A stretch of DNA of 64,000 nt from Thozetella sp. PMI_491. Taxonomy: Eukaryota; Ascomycota; Sordariomycetes; Chaetosphaeriales; Chaetosphaeriaceae. Position numbers and translations under genes: made by a program. Location: the NCBI GenBank assembly GCA_021432635.1, contig MU270016.1, positions 1,445,905-1,509,904 on the forward strand. The letters run 5' to 3'. The notes under the pieces are model-generated. The model made no database searches and was not told the origin of the DNA. It worked only from the letters and a program-made list of their open reading frames with translations. Below, one piece after another: positions 34,122 to 45,724 of this stretch (its first letter is position 1; every line of letters starts with the position of its first letter).

Positions 34122-37100
34122 ATGGAAATTGGAGCTTTCTGTCGAGTCGCCGACAATTCCTTCGGCCCTGTCATCCCACCAAGTTGCCGCGGTGGCTTTG
34201 ACTTTACCATTCGCTTTGAACAATCAGTCCTCTCCATCTTACCAAATGTACTATTCCTGCTCATCTGTCCCCTGCGCGTAACCGCCCTCCGTCGTTCGCC
34301 ATGTGTTATCCGGATTGATGCGAGCCACAATATTAAGCTTGCAGTCGCTGGGGTGTACGCTGTTCTGCAGCTCGCGATCTTGGTGCTGTGGAGTTTACCG
34401 TCTACGCTTCGAACCGACATTGCTATCCCTTCCGCTGTCGTCTCTCTTTTATCGGCTATAGTCATCGGTGCTGTCTCTCACTACGAGCATACCCGATCTT
34501 TGAGACCGTCGACACTCTTAATCGCTTTTCTGAACCTGACAACTATCTTCGACGTGGCTATTGCTCGAACATTATGGCTATCTATGGGAGAGTACCGGCT
34601 TGCCGCCATATTCACAGCCCTCCTCGCCGTGAAGGTTTCTCTTCTACTCCTTGAAGCCCGCAAGAAGAGTGGAATGCGCCTAGCAGGGAAGAAACTACCT
34701 ACAGAGGCGTTCAGCTCAATTTACTCGAGAAGTTTTTTTTGGTGGATCAATCCTCTATTTTTCAAAGGATTGAGAAACATACTCACTCTTGAAGACCTCG
34801 ATGATCTCGAAAAGGAGCTATCGTCCAGCGTCCTGGCGCCTAAGATGAGCACGGCTTGGAAACAGTGTGAGTTTTCACGCCTTGGGTTTTCACTGCTTCG
34901 CTGTGGAGGCTGAATACCTACTTGCCAGGCAGCCATGCAGGGCGGTGGGCTCTTCTTCGAGCTCTGTTATCTGCTCTGAAATTTCCTTTGCTCGTACCAG
35001 TGCCGGCGCGGCTAGCTCTCACGGGATTTAGTTATGCGCAGCCATTCCTTATCACAGCTGCTGTCGACTATATGCAGAGGACCACCAATGAAGAGTCCAA
35101 TAACTTTGGGTATGGGCTTATAGGTGCAACCATCATCGTATATCTTGGCATTTCAGTACGCATACTATCCCTCCACCTGATAGAATTTCTGCACGACACC
35201 ATGCTGATCAACATTCAGACTTCTACCGCGCTGTACAACTATAAACTCTATAGGTTGATCACGATGATACGCGGGTCTCTCATCAGCATCATATTTGAGA
35301 AAACCCTGAGTATTCCATCTGTGGAAAGAAAGAGCTCGGCGGCTTTAACCTTAATGGGTACCGATGTCGATCGAATCTCGCGCACTGCGGAGACAGCATA
35401 TGAGATCTGGTCTGGATCTCTTGAAACAGCTCTCGGCCTCTATCTCTTGCAAAGACAAACAGGCTGGGCCTGTATTGCACCTGTACTGCTCGGTATCAGT
35501 AAGCACGCGTCAGTCGTAGGGTTTACAAGATGGAACTAACCGAGGAAACACGACAGTCACTCTCATCGGCAACAGCGTCATTGGCAAGCTTATCCCAAAG
35601 CGCATGAAGCAATGGCAACAAGCCGTGCAAAAGCGAGTTGCCGCAACGTCTAGACTACTTCGCAACATGCGATCACTGAAAATGATGGGACTTTCCTCAG
35701 AGATGGCTGATTCTCTTCAGAAGACACGAGTCTCTGAGCTGGATCTTTCGGCAAATTTTCGATGGCTGGTTGCTTTCATGAATCTATTCGGTGAGTAACA
35801 AGCTCCTCATCTGTATGATGAGAAGTGGACGCTGAAACGCAGGTATAGGAGGTCTTCCGCCACTGCTCTCTCCCCCCTTTACTTTTCTCATTTTCATCTA
35901 CTCGGCTCAATTTTTTACAGAGGGTGGTATCAGCGCAGCACGTGCTTTCACAACACTGTCTCTACTAGAATTGATGACTGCACCTCTTGCCAAGTTGTTG
36001 CGAGCAATACCAGTTTTTACTGCCGCCATCGCATGCCTCGACAGGATTCAGGACTACCTCCGCCTTGAAAACCCGGCAAAAGAGAGTATATCTCTGCTCT
36101 CAGACCCAGAACACATTAGCCCTGGCTCACAGATGATTGACTCCATCCCACTTACCACACGGGCTCGGAAGAGTTCGGGCTTCACAGGTCCAGCTGTGAC
36201 TTTGGACGATGTGTCTGTCGGGTACAAAGACAAATCTTCGGTCGTCTTAAAAGATATCAGCCTGATAGTGGACGATGGTGATTTCGTCATGGTCCTTGGG
36301 CCTGTTGGATGCGGTAAAAGCACTCTCATGAAGACCCTAGTCGGCGAGTTAGCAATTGGGAGCGGTTCTTTGGGTCTCAAATACCATGAAATAGGTTTCT
36401 GTCAACAAGAGCCGTGGCTCACTAACAGCACAGTCCGTGTCAACATCATCGGCCCAGCCGTTGGCGAAGAAGACGCTGCATGGTATAAGACCGTGGTATC
36501 CGCATGCGCCCTAGACAAGGACATCGCTGGGTGGCCTGATGGAGATAACACGATGATCGGGACTGGTGGGGTTACGTGTAGTGGTGGACAGAAGCAGCGG
36601 CTGGTATGGATACAGTCTCGCCTCTTTCTGTCTATGAATATATGACTAACTTGGAGCATGCAGGCCCTAGCGAGAGCGTTGTACTCTCGAAAACCACTCC
36701 TGGTGCTCGATGACACTCTCAGTGCACTCGATACCAAGACTGAACATTTCATCTTCACCGCTTTATTCTCTGAACACGGCCTCATTAAGCGTCTGAAGAC
36801 GACGGTGGTATTTGCGACCAATGACAGTGAGGAAATTCCTTTGCGCTCCCTCCCTAGGCGTTTGCTAAAATCCTCCTCTAGCCCATCGCCTCTCATCCGC
36901 GGACAAAATCATCATCTTTAACGCCGAGGGCCGCATTGATTACCAGGGCGCATATGACGGGCTCAAGGACTCAATGAGTCTTGCACCGATCTTAGGATCA
37001 CCTGCTGGGGTGAATCAAACAGGAGCTAGTGAATCTCAGTTGGAATTGAAGACGACTCAGAAACGGACACTCACGCCGAAGATTACGCAGGCCACCACTT

Positions 37101-38881
37101 CGCGACAAGAGAAAACTAGACGAACTGGAGACATAAGCAGCTATTTGACCTATGCCCAGTCAATGGGCTGGTCAAGAGCGATCTTTTTCCTCTTCATCGC
37201 CATTGGTTTTGCTTTCTGCTCAAAATTCTCACAAGTGTGGCTTCAGTGGTTCACTGGTAGCAACTCCATCGAGCGTGGGTTCTTCATCGGTATCTATTTC
37301 GCTCTTGTCCTCAGCACGGTTTGCCTAAGTTTAGCATACTATTGGTGGATGATGATTATCATCATGCCTGTTTCGGCAGGCTCACTACACCAGCAGCTCG
37401 TCACCTCCGTTTTCCGAGCGCCTCTCGGCTTCTTCAGTTCGGTAGACCTTGGTGTGATTCTCAATCGCTTTGGTCAAGATATGGCATACGCTACCACCCA
37501 GCTTCCGGTATCATCGCAGAACGCTGTCATAACGGTCTTTGTCTTGATTGCCCAGTTTGCTCTCATCGCAACCGGCTCAGGCTACCTCGCAGCGACCACC
37601 CCCTTTCTGATCTTCGCGATCTGGCTTGTACAGAAGTACTATCTGTGTACCTCGCGCCAGCTTCGACTGCTCGATCTGGAACAAAAGTCGCCGTTATACA
37701 CCTCTTTGACCGAGACGGTCGAGGGACTGCCCACGATCCGCTCGTTCGGCTGGGGCCCCGAGTACCATCGGATATTTCTGGAACGACTTGATGACTCGCA
37801 GCGCCCTGTATACTTTCTTTACTGTATTCAGCGTTGGCTCAACCTGGTCCTTGACCTAATCGTAGCCGCCCTTGCCACTTTGTTGGTGGTCTTAGCGACG
37901 CAACTCCGCGCAACTGAGAGTGGCGGTCTTCTAGGCTTGGCCATGGTGAGTATCGTCGGCTTTAGCCAAACCATGGGTCAATTCATATTCTACTATACCG
38001 AATTGGAAACATCCCTGGGAGCTATTGCGCGAATCAAGGAGTACACGACTGGCCTTCTTCCCGATGATGAGCCTTTGCCAGACACTCGAACATTTCCTCC
38101 AGCGGATTGGCCAAGTCAAGGTCGTATTGAGTTTAAAGACATCACTGCGTACTACGACACTGTAAATGAGCCTGTGCTGAGGGATGTCGCTTTCCAGGTC
38201 CCGTGCGGGCGCCTCGTTGGAATCTCGGGCAGGACAGGCAGCGGAAAGTCCTCGCTTATCCTGACAGTCCTACGTCTGCTCAACCCCTCTTCAGGAACTA
38301 TTTTAATAGACGATATCGACATCGCCACAGTGTCAGGCGACTTTTTACGCTCCAAGATCACTACTGTCCCCCAGGATCCCTATTTCCCACCAGATCGTAC
38401 CGTCCGACTCAGCCTAAACGGAACTGCTGGTCCAGGATACTCAGATCGAGGACTCATTGACGTCCTTAAAAGAGTTGGGCTACTCCAGCATGTTACATCA
38501 CACCTTGGCGGCAACCTTCCTCCCGGTGACAGTGATTGTAGTATCGAAGGAGCTGTGGTGGAACGCAGCCAACTAGACACGACCACGATATCGAAGTTGC
38601 TCGATGCCAACATGGAAAGCTTACCACTATCCGCTGGTCAACTGCAACTCTTTTGTCTAGCACATGCCCTTCTGCAGCAACATAAACGGATCGTTCTCTT
38701 AGACGAAGTCACCAGCGCGCTTGACTACGCAACTGAGGATAAGCTACGCATCATTCTCAGAGAGGATCTACGAGATAGAACAGTGCTGATGGTCGCGCAT
38801 CGGCCTGAGATGTTAAGAATGTGTGACGTGACGGTTCATATGGAGGGCGGAAGAGTGGTTGATGTAAAGATACAAAGCTAA
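34122..38881 (+). CDS. ABCC-type multidrug ABC transporter
   Basis: Full-length fungal ABCC exporter: TMD0 (start MEIGAFCRVADNSFGPVIPP...FDFTIRFEQSVLSI, chosen because it matches the family's N-terminus), TMD1, NBD1, TMD2, NBD2. NBD1 has Walker A GPVGCGKST, signature CSGGQKQRL and Walker B LLVLDDTLSALD (Asp where Glu is usual, as often in ABCC NBD1). NBD2 has GRTGSGKSS, signature LSAGQLQLF and IVLLDEVTSALD with the catalytic Glu. Six introns: 34867-34928, 35157-35219, about 35500-35556, 35790-35842, 36606-36663 and about 36831-36882; the second is 63 nt without a stop, so retention would add 21 residues. The protein sits in a membrane and pumps lipophilic or peptide cargo. Lying beside the UstYa genes and reading away from them, it is the natural exporter or self-protection candidate for the RiPP. 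Confidence 0.88.
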
Positions 38882-38939
38882 AGATCCCGTAGAGTTGATA
38901 TATATAAACACAAATGTTGGGCCTCTCCAGAGATTGGCT

Positions 38940-39560
38940 CTAGATTTGCGACGGCCTTCCTACAAGGCGCCATGACGGCTGCACTTATAGCTGGCGAGTT
39001 TGGTGGCTCACTCCTGATCGCCCTCTTCGATAGTATCATTTCGGCCGCAGAATTACAATCTTGTTATCTGTTGCCTTCTATCTTATTGGCCAAATCATTA
39101 TCGTCGCTGCTCAGAACCAGGGAATGTTTATCAGTGACAGAGTGATTAATGGTCTCGGCGCTGGAGGTCTGTTCCAGACTGTGTCTCTGTACGCAATAAC
39201 TTTTCCGATCAGGATCACCCAACGAGTTTACTGGTTGTTACACAAGCAGGTACACCGCTGAAATCGCACCTCCACATCTTCGCGGTCGAACGACGGCCAG
39301 TCTCAACACAGGCATCGCTCTGGGCTTGCTGGTTCCATACTGGATACTTTACGGAGCCCTGAACATTGAAGGAAACGCTGCTTGTCGGATGTGTTTCGCA
39401 CTTCAGCTGGTACCAGAAGTATAAATTATCTCGCCTAGACCCCAAGGACGACCGTTATTGTCCTCTGTGTTCATCCAGCGAACCCAGTCGCGGGAAACTT
39501 GATCATTTAGACGGCTGGGGCGGGAAGAGTAGCGAGCTCTTGTTTGTATACTAGAAGCCT
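38940..39560 (+). pseudogene. MFS (sugar-transporter-like) relic
   Basis: Fragments FLQGAMTAALIAGEFGGSLLIALF, ITILLSVAFYLIGQIIIVAAQNQG, VINGLGAGGLFQTVSLY, then EIAPPHLRGRTTASLNTGIALGLLVPYWILYGALNI read in order but in different frames. They are the middle of a major-facilitator sugar/quinate-type transporter. The N-terminal part and the last helices are missing. The relic begins about 60 bases after the ABC stop codon. Confidence 0.7.
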
Positions 39561-40639
39561 TCCCAGAGGTCATACCGAATAAAATTTTAATTTTCTATGT
39601 ATAACTTGACAGCATCAGCCTATCTCATGACCACAGCTACGAGTGATAAACCCTCGATGCGACCAACACACTTAACCTTATCCTGAGCCTTTATTTTGTC
39701 AAGGGAAGAGCTTCACGAGCTAGATCAACCACACATGATTCTCCGGAGACTAGAAACAACGAGGAGATAGATGCGTCTTTTGGTCAAAGCCAGGGGAGAT
39801 AGAATGTTAGCTTTGCGATGGTTGAGGGACTTGGCTAACGGTTCTGGGGCACTCGACACCAGCCGATGGATTAATGGAAATGCGGTGCAAGACCGGGTCA
39901 AGATAGAAATCCCAAGCAGGGCCTGAAGGCGATTCCTCCCGTGCTGTTGACAAATGAGCAGAGTATTGAGGCGCGTACTAGTACATATGCCTGTGAACCT
40001 GGTGCGAGGCGCTAGTTCAGATGGCTAGAATAAATGATTAGTCGACTCCAACTGATTTTTTTTTTAGTTAGTTTTTTTTTGGATTACATGCGCAATGTAG
40101 GGCCCATAAATTTGGCGCGAGTGTTTGTCAGCACGTGCAGGACCCGACGGGCCGTGCCCAAAAGAGCAAAACCATCAGCACCCACAGGAGCAAAATATCG
40201 GCCTTAGCAACTAGTCCCATCGGGAATTGGCTGTTTGATAGATGGAGCCGGATTCGATCGACTGATCCAGGGACCTCAACGCTTTTCGGACATGTTATAG
40301 TCTGCTGTCGGCGATTCCTACCTGACCAATCGTCATCTTCCAGGTGCGTCTGGTGCTTTGCCCCCCATCGATTGAGCTACAGTATCTGCACCTTTCGTTC
40401 TTCGACGCCGAGCTTAGGCCAACCCTGTAAGCTTAAGGTAGTAGTTTCGCGTTCGGCGTTAGCAGTAGTTAGGCATATGACATCGCCCTTTACACACGAC
40501 CAGGAATTTGTCAGCCCCGCTGAAGCCATTTTAGCCAGGACAATAAGACAAGCTCCAGTTCCTTACCTTAGCTCACCTGATCCACAAATGCCCTCTCCCG
40601 CATAGCAATTACTGCCCTGTGCACCCCCTTCAAGCCAAG
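39561..40639. other. intergenic between MFS relic and regulator
   Basis: No gene supported. T-rich run at 40055-40080. A tRNA-like box pair on the minus strand was considered and rejected. Confidence 0.5.
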
Positions 40640-41764
40640 ATGTCCATACGCCGAAAGTCGTGCGACCCCTGCTACAAAGGCCGCCGGAAGTGTGACCTAG
40701 CCTATCCGATCTGCATGAGATGCCAGAACACCAACAAATCTTGCCACTACTTGTATCCACCACAGCTGCCGAGCACCGCCACAGCACAAGCCGCTGGCGC
40801 CGTGTCGTTGCGGTCCCGTGACACCACCTTGGCGGATGCGGCGTTAGACGTCGAACGCCTCCAGCGAACGCAGGACCAATACGGGTCACTGACTTCGTTC
40901 GATTTCAGTGAGGATGTGTCATTGGTGGTAGCCCGGCCACCGACCCCGTCAAAATACCTAGGCCACCTTGGTGAGCTCCCGCCAATCAATGCAGGGAGCA
41001 ATCCGTGGCTGCACCACCAAATACGAAGCTATCCGGGTTCGTTTGCGGCACGTAACGAGACCATCTTCCTTCATCGCAGTATGTACGAAGAGGCGCTACC
41101 TCCGCCACTCTTGGCCGCGTTTGGCATCTGTGCCGGCTCTCTTGTCTTGAACGAGCGCAACCAATCGGCCCTGTTCCAAGCCGTGGACGTCGAGATGACA
41201 CGCTTCCTCACACCAACACCATCCGGCACGCTCCGGGACGATCTCGCCAAGCTTCAGGCAGCCGTCCTGTACCAGATCATCAGGCTCTTCTACGGAGGCT
41301 TGGAGCAGCGAATCCTCGCCGAGGGGCAAGAATACCCCGTCCGGACGTTTGGGTTGGGCCTCCTCCTGCGGGCCGAGGCCGAGCTGCGCAGTGCCCCGCA
41401 GACGTGGGAAAATTGGATCCTGGCCGAGAGCATCCGCCGGACCGTCATCGTATCGTTCAAGCTGCACACAACGTACCGTGAAGGACGGTATGGCCTCTGC
41501 TCCGAGTTCACCGCCATTGCCATACTACCTATCTCGGCAAAACCAATATTCTGGAAGTCCCGAGACACGTACATATCGTACCAAGGCGAGGACGAGACGA
41601 CCAACTACGAAGGCCTGGCACTACAAAGGGCGTCCCACGCCCCGAATGATCTGGAGCCGTTTGAGAGGTTACTCCTGCTAGGCTGTAGGCCGCCGGATTA
41701 TGTACCTCGCCCGGCGAGCGCCGTAGCGTCGGCTGTTGTGGAAAGTGTTCCCCTAAACGGTTAG
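40640..41764 (+). CDS. Zn(II)2Cys6 transcription factor
   Basis: Single exon, 374 residues from the ATG at 40640 (MSIRRKSCDPC). The binuclear cluster is perfect: C-x2-C-x6-C-x6-C-x2-C-x6-C within residues 8-35, with the basic YKGRRK loop. The rest lacks an evident fungal-specific middle homology domain but has the helical pattern of small C6 regulators (blocks LPPPLLAAFGICAGSLVLN, ILAESIRRTVIVSFKL). GC-rich coding sequence. As the only C6 gene within 15 kb of the RiPP genes it is a candidate pathway regulator; equally it could act on the adjacent alcohol dehydrogenase. Confidence 0.88.
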   Translation: MSIRRKSCDPCYKGRRKCDLAYPICMRCQNTNKSCHYLYPPQLPSTATAQAAGAVSLRSRDTTLADAALDVERLQRTQDQYGSLTSFDFSEDVSLVVARPPTPSKYLGHLGELPPINAGSNPWLHHQIRSYPGSFAARNETIFLHRSMYEEALPPPLLAAFGICAGSLVLNERNQSALFQAVDVEMTRFLTPTPSGTLRDDLAKLQAAVLYQIIRLFYGGLEQRILAEGQEYPVRTFGLGLLLRAEAELRSAPQTWENWILAESIRRTVIVSFKLHTTYREGRYGLCSEFTAIAILPISAKPIFWKSRDTYISYQGEDETTNYEGLALQRASHAPNDLEPFERLLLLGCRPPDYVPRPASAVASAVVESVPLNG

Positions 41765-42839
41765 AAAGCTAGATAGGTGAAGCGAATGAGAATGTAGAAC
41801 TTAATAATTGCAGTTGCAGACCGTCCCTTGTTTCGTGTGGTCCCACTGCGAACTATCTCTATGCTCGCTTCCTTGACTCCAGGCCAATCACTATGCCACA
41901 GTTGGAGGGCAAGACTAGGCCACAGGCCCAGGGCCGTTGCCTAGCCGCCCGCCTCGGTACTATTCTCAGCCACTAGAGCTTTTATTGGGTAAAACGAAGC
42001 TGTCGCTCAGTCATCGCAGATCCGCAATACCCAGGAATGTGCCTTGAGCCTTCGTTGTGGTTGCTACTTCAGGAGAGTGCTTGGAGGGGTCGTGCAGGTA
42101 ATGGTAGACACAATAGTCAGCATATTCCTGCATCCGTCTGCAATCGGCTAGGTAGTCAACAATTATACCCATTGATCCTGTAATACATTAAACGGTACAT
42201 TGGGATAATAGTCAAGGATCATCATTTCATTGTCTCTCGGTACAAGGATCTACTCTGTCTTGTTGCGACTGCTGTGCGGCTTGTGATTGGATTCCCGAAA
42301 GGGAAAAATGAAGGAGGAGGGTAGGTTTGTCTAAGTCGGGCAAAGGCGGGCCACCCGTGCGGGCATGAGTGGGTCGACTCTTCGCGCGAGCTAATGTGGA
42401 TCCAGATGGCGGGCTTAAGTGGATTGCTTGCGGTCAAAGGTGGGGCCCGCCTCATTCCCAGACACGCTACTATCGTCGACGCCGGATAGCGTCGTAGAAG
42501 GCTTCAGGAACACGCATGCCGAGTCCCTTTCATGAATAATCCAATGCCTGATTAGCAAAGACGAGTTCTATCGAATTCCCTCCTCTATGGGCAGCTCCGG
42601 GAAGCATCGCGATGCGAGTCCTATATAAGGGCAGCTTCAGGCCCAGCTGTGATGCCTTGACTACCAGAGCATTACTCGGGCACACACAAACAGCTGAGCC
42701 ATTGCAAGCCTTCTCCCAGTCCAACCAACAATAACAGCACCCGAAAACAAACCCGGCAAGAAACAACAGGTGCCAAAACCTGAAGCCAAACAAGACACCA
42801 ACAACACCGAGCCAATTGACCACCAACCAATCCACAGCC
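41765..42839. other. intergenic, ADH promoter
   Basis: About 1.07 kb with no gene. The last 180 bases form a CA-rich, G-poor 5' leader typical of strongly expressed fungal genes. Confidence 0.5.
42623..42630 (+). promoter_or_regulatory. TATA box of the ADH gene
   Basis: TATATAAG-type box about 215 bases upstream of the ATG at 42840, followed by a long CA-rich leader. Confidence 0.5.
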
Positions 42840-43976
42840 ATGGGTATCGATTTCACCGTCTTCAAGGGATCCGAGAACGGAACCGTCGTTGAGACTAAGG
42901 GCCACCGTGACCCGGGCCCGACCGAAGTCATTGTCAAGATCTCGCACTGCGGCGTCTGCGGAACCGACGAGCACTACCGCCACGCTAACCAAGGCCTCGG
43001 CCATGAGGGCGTCGGCACCATCATTGAGATCGGCTCTCAGGTCTCTGCCCAGTCCGAGTTCCGGGTCGGCGACCGCGTCGGCATGGGCTGGTTCCACAAA
43101 GTATGCGGCTACTGCAGGCCGTGCCTTGAAGGCAAGTGTTATCTCTATCCGCCCTTAGGCGAATGTTCCCCGTATAAAGCGAGCTTGCTAACCAAGCTCC
43201 TCGCAGGTCGCGACCAGCACTGCGTCAATGCCGTGTCGTTCGGTACCGGTAACTGGGACCAGGGCTGCTTCGGTACTGCCGTCGCTTGGGACGTCTCTAC
43301 CCTTTTCAAGATCCCGGATGAGATCGAGTCCGAGCTTGCGGGCCCGCTGATGTGCGGAGGCGCCACTGTGTTTTCTCCCCTCTACAACTCCGGAGCCCGC
43401 GCCGGCGACCGGGTCGGCATCATCGGCGTGGGTGGCCTGGGCCACTTGGCCATCCAGTTCGCCTCAAAGATGGGCATGGACGCAGTCGTGTTCTCGAGCA
43501 CGGAGGCCAAGAGAGAGGAGGCTCTGAAGTTTGGTGCTGCTGAGTTCCACGTTACCAGCGGAGGCAAGAAGCTTGAGGGCATCGAAAAGGTTGACATCTT
43601 GTTGATCACTTCCAATGCTGTCCCGGCAGAACTGATAAAGTGAGTTCTAAATCCGACTGCGGCATGCATTCCGGAATGCTAACAAATGGAACCCAGCTTC
43701 CTGCCCCTCCTCGCCCCGGGCGCCAAGGTGTTCCCATTGACCATCAGCACCGAAAACCTGCCGCTCTCACCCTTAAGTCTGATTGGCGGCGGCTTGACTG
43801 TGATCGGATCTGGCGTGTCTGGCGCTGGCCCCCTCAAGGCCATGTTGTCCTTCGCTGCCAAGCACGGTGTCCGGCCGCAGATCGAAAAGTTCGAGATGTC
43901 TCAGACCGGTGTCACCGACGCGATGCAGAAGCTCAGGGATGGCAAGATGAGGTACCGCGGTGTTTTGGTTGTCTAA
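42840..43976 (+). CDS. Zinc-dependent alcohol dehydrogenase (cinnamyl/NADP-ADH type)
   Basis: Three exons (42840-43131, 43207-43639, 43697-43976), 334 residues, start in good context (GCCATGG). Catalytic zinc ligands in HCGVCGTDEH and GLGHEGVG; structural zinc ligands C-GY-C-RP-C-LEGRDQH-C; Rossmann motif GVGGLGHLAIQFA. The first intron (43132-43206) begins with GC and is exactly 75 nt without an in-frame stop, so an unspliced reading would put 25 extra residues between the third and fourth structural cysteines; removal restores the canonical Cx2Cx2Cx7C spacing. The enzyme oxidises an alcohol or reduces an aldehyde with NAD(P)H in the cytosol. The substrate is unknown, and membership of the RiPP pathway is only positional. 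Confidence 0.9.
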
Positions 43977-44335
43977 ATGGCGGCCACGAACGCTAGAGCA
44001 TATAATGTAGCCATAAGCATATAGTTATGGATGAAAGTTTGGTGTCTTGGCAGGATGGGCAACGGACTCGGGTACATACACGTCAATAGAATGGTAGTCT
44101 AATAGGATGGGCATAGAAAGCATCGTTTCTCGTTTGAGTGGTATCTGATTACTATAATAACTAATGAGGGTCGTTTTGGTTACCTAAGATGCATGGCTTA
44201 TATAGGCTGTATTACTTGAAATGGACGCAACTTATGCTACTCTCATGCCGGTTCGCCTCGCCTGGCTCCTGATCGCGTCTTAGGTAGGTCTCAATAGCTC
44301 CCATATTACTCCTCGCTATTCTAGCCGTGAGGGGC
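43977..44335. other. intergenic, convergent 3' ends
   Basis: 359 bases between two genes that end toward each other; nothing else seen. Confidence 0.5.
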
Positions 44336-45724
44336 TTAAAGATAAAATAGCATTGCGATGATAGACCCCCATACTGATAGAGACGTGACTGGTGCTGATC
44401 CCGGGGCCGCATTGGGACTTGTCTGGGTGGAACTTGCGCCAGTTTGGGCCCGGGTAGCACCGCTAGACCCGCTAGAGGTCGGCTGTGCTGGCGTAAATTC
44501 CAATGAGCACTCCTTGTCCAGGGCGAGCACATCGCCGTCCGCATTTGTGACGGCCATGGGAAGACACGTAAATGAGACCGGCGTCGTGAAGACGGTGACT
44601 GTCTTCGTGGTAGTGGTAGTGGTAGCGCTCAGCTGTGGTAGTGTGTTAGTGCCAGGGTCATTATGAGTACATGGCCGGCATGAGCCACGACCGCGCTTAC
44701 CTCTGTGCTTGTGATTGTAGCCGTGCTGATGGGCGTGCACGAGTACTGTCTTGCGCGAATAAGCTCGCCCGGCTGTGTCACGATGGGCGCAGGAGCTCTG
44801 GCTAGCCGCTCGCCATGGAGTGTCGTGCTGGGCGCAGCACTGAAGGAGAGGCCACAGTCCGTGCCGAGCTCGAGCGTGTCGCTGTTCTTGTTCGTCGCGG
44901 TCTGAGGAATACAGGTGAAGTCTGGCGCCTCGGGTGGCTCCTCAATCTTGGTGACTGTGGTTGTCCTGGTGACCTCCTCGGTGGTCTTTCTTGTCGTCGT
45001 GCGGGTTACGGTGGCGGCGGGACAGGCTGAGCAATACCCGTTGGAAGCGCAGTAGCCGATGGACCGGCAGCACTGGTATGTGCAGCACGTGTCGGTGTTG
45101 GGGCATGCGCCATTGTCGCAGCAGATCTCGTCCGAGGCTTGGCAGTAGCCCGTGCTGCAGCATTTCTTCCCGGTGCTGCACCCCCAGGTAGTCGTGCCTT
45201 TCGTGCAGCAGATTTGGGTCTTCGGGTCATAGCATTTGCCCGTGCCGCAGGGGATTTGACCGGTTGGACAGCAGTTTCCGCCGCCTACGCAGTCGTAGCC
45301 GGTTGGGCAGACGCTGCCATCGGAACAACAGCTTGCTTTGGAAGGATCATAGCAGGTTCTGGTGCCGCAGGGTTGTGTTCCCGCCTTGCAGCATCCGATG
45401 GAGAAGCAGTTGTATCCAGCTTCGCAACACTTGCCGGGGATGTTGGCGCAGGGCACTAGATTATGGAATAAGCCTACAAGCCATCTTCCTGTGAGCAAGG
45501 GGTTCGTTACAATAACCGGGGTCAACACATTCTTCTGCCCGCCTTGACAAACCGCCGCCCAGCCCGAGGGTGATGCTGGAGTTGGCGGGTACCTGGTCCT
45601 GAAGCTCGTTGTCGTTCGGAAGGAATAAGTTGTCTTGCAGTTGCGGTATGGAGGCGAGACCAAAGTCGCAACTGCTTAGTCTGGCAACAAAGGCCCATTG
45701 GACCCAGAACAAGGAGCTCCTCAT
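44336..45724 (-). CDS. Cys-rich secreted GPI-anchored protein
   Basis: Start MRSSLFWVQWAFVARLSSC (45724) with a signal-like N-terminus. An intron at about 45460-45530 joins CVDP to VPCANIPGKCCEAGYNC. The core holds about eight knot-like modules rich in CC pairs (YDPSKASCCSDGSVCPTGY, GKCYDPKTQICC, KKCCSTGYCQ...CCTYQCCRSIGYC), reminiscent of granulin-like or chitin-binding Cys arrays. A second intron (about 44635-44700) leads to a Thr/Ser-rich stalk (ATTTTTTKTVTVF) and a hydrophobic end (SLSVWGSIIAMLFYL) typical of GPI attachment; stop at 44336-44338. Two similar TFTCIPxxxTNxxxDxLxLxxxC segments flank the second intron, suggesting an internal duplication. Function unknown; likely cell wall. Confidence 0.8.

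Noticed and set aside
35157-35219. Coding continuity through this stretch of the ABC gene
   Set aside because: It is open by chance; GTACGC...CATTCAG flanks it, and removal joins two conserved blocks of TMD1.
40250-40395. tRNA-like A box and B box on the minus strand
   Set aside because: The B-box-like GATCGAATCC has a plausible T stem, but the A-box-like sequence is about 130 bases away and no acceptor stem can be paired.
41096-41604. Minus-strand frames opposite the Zn2Cys6 gene
   Set aside because: Shadows caused by the GC-rich codon bias of the real gene.
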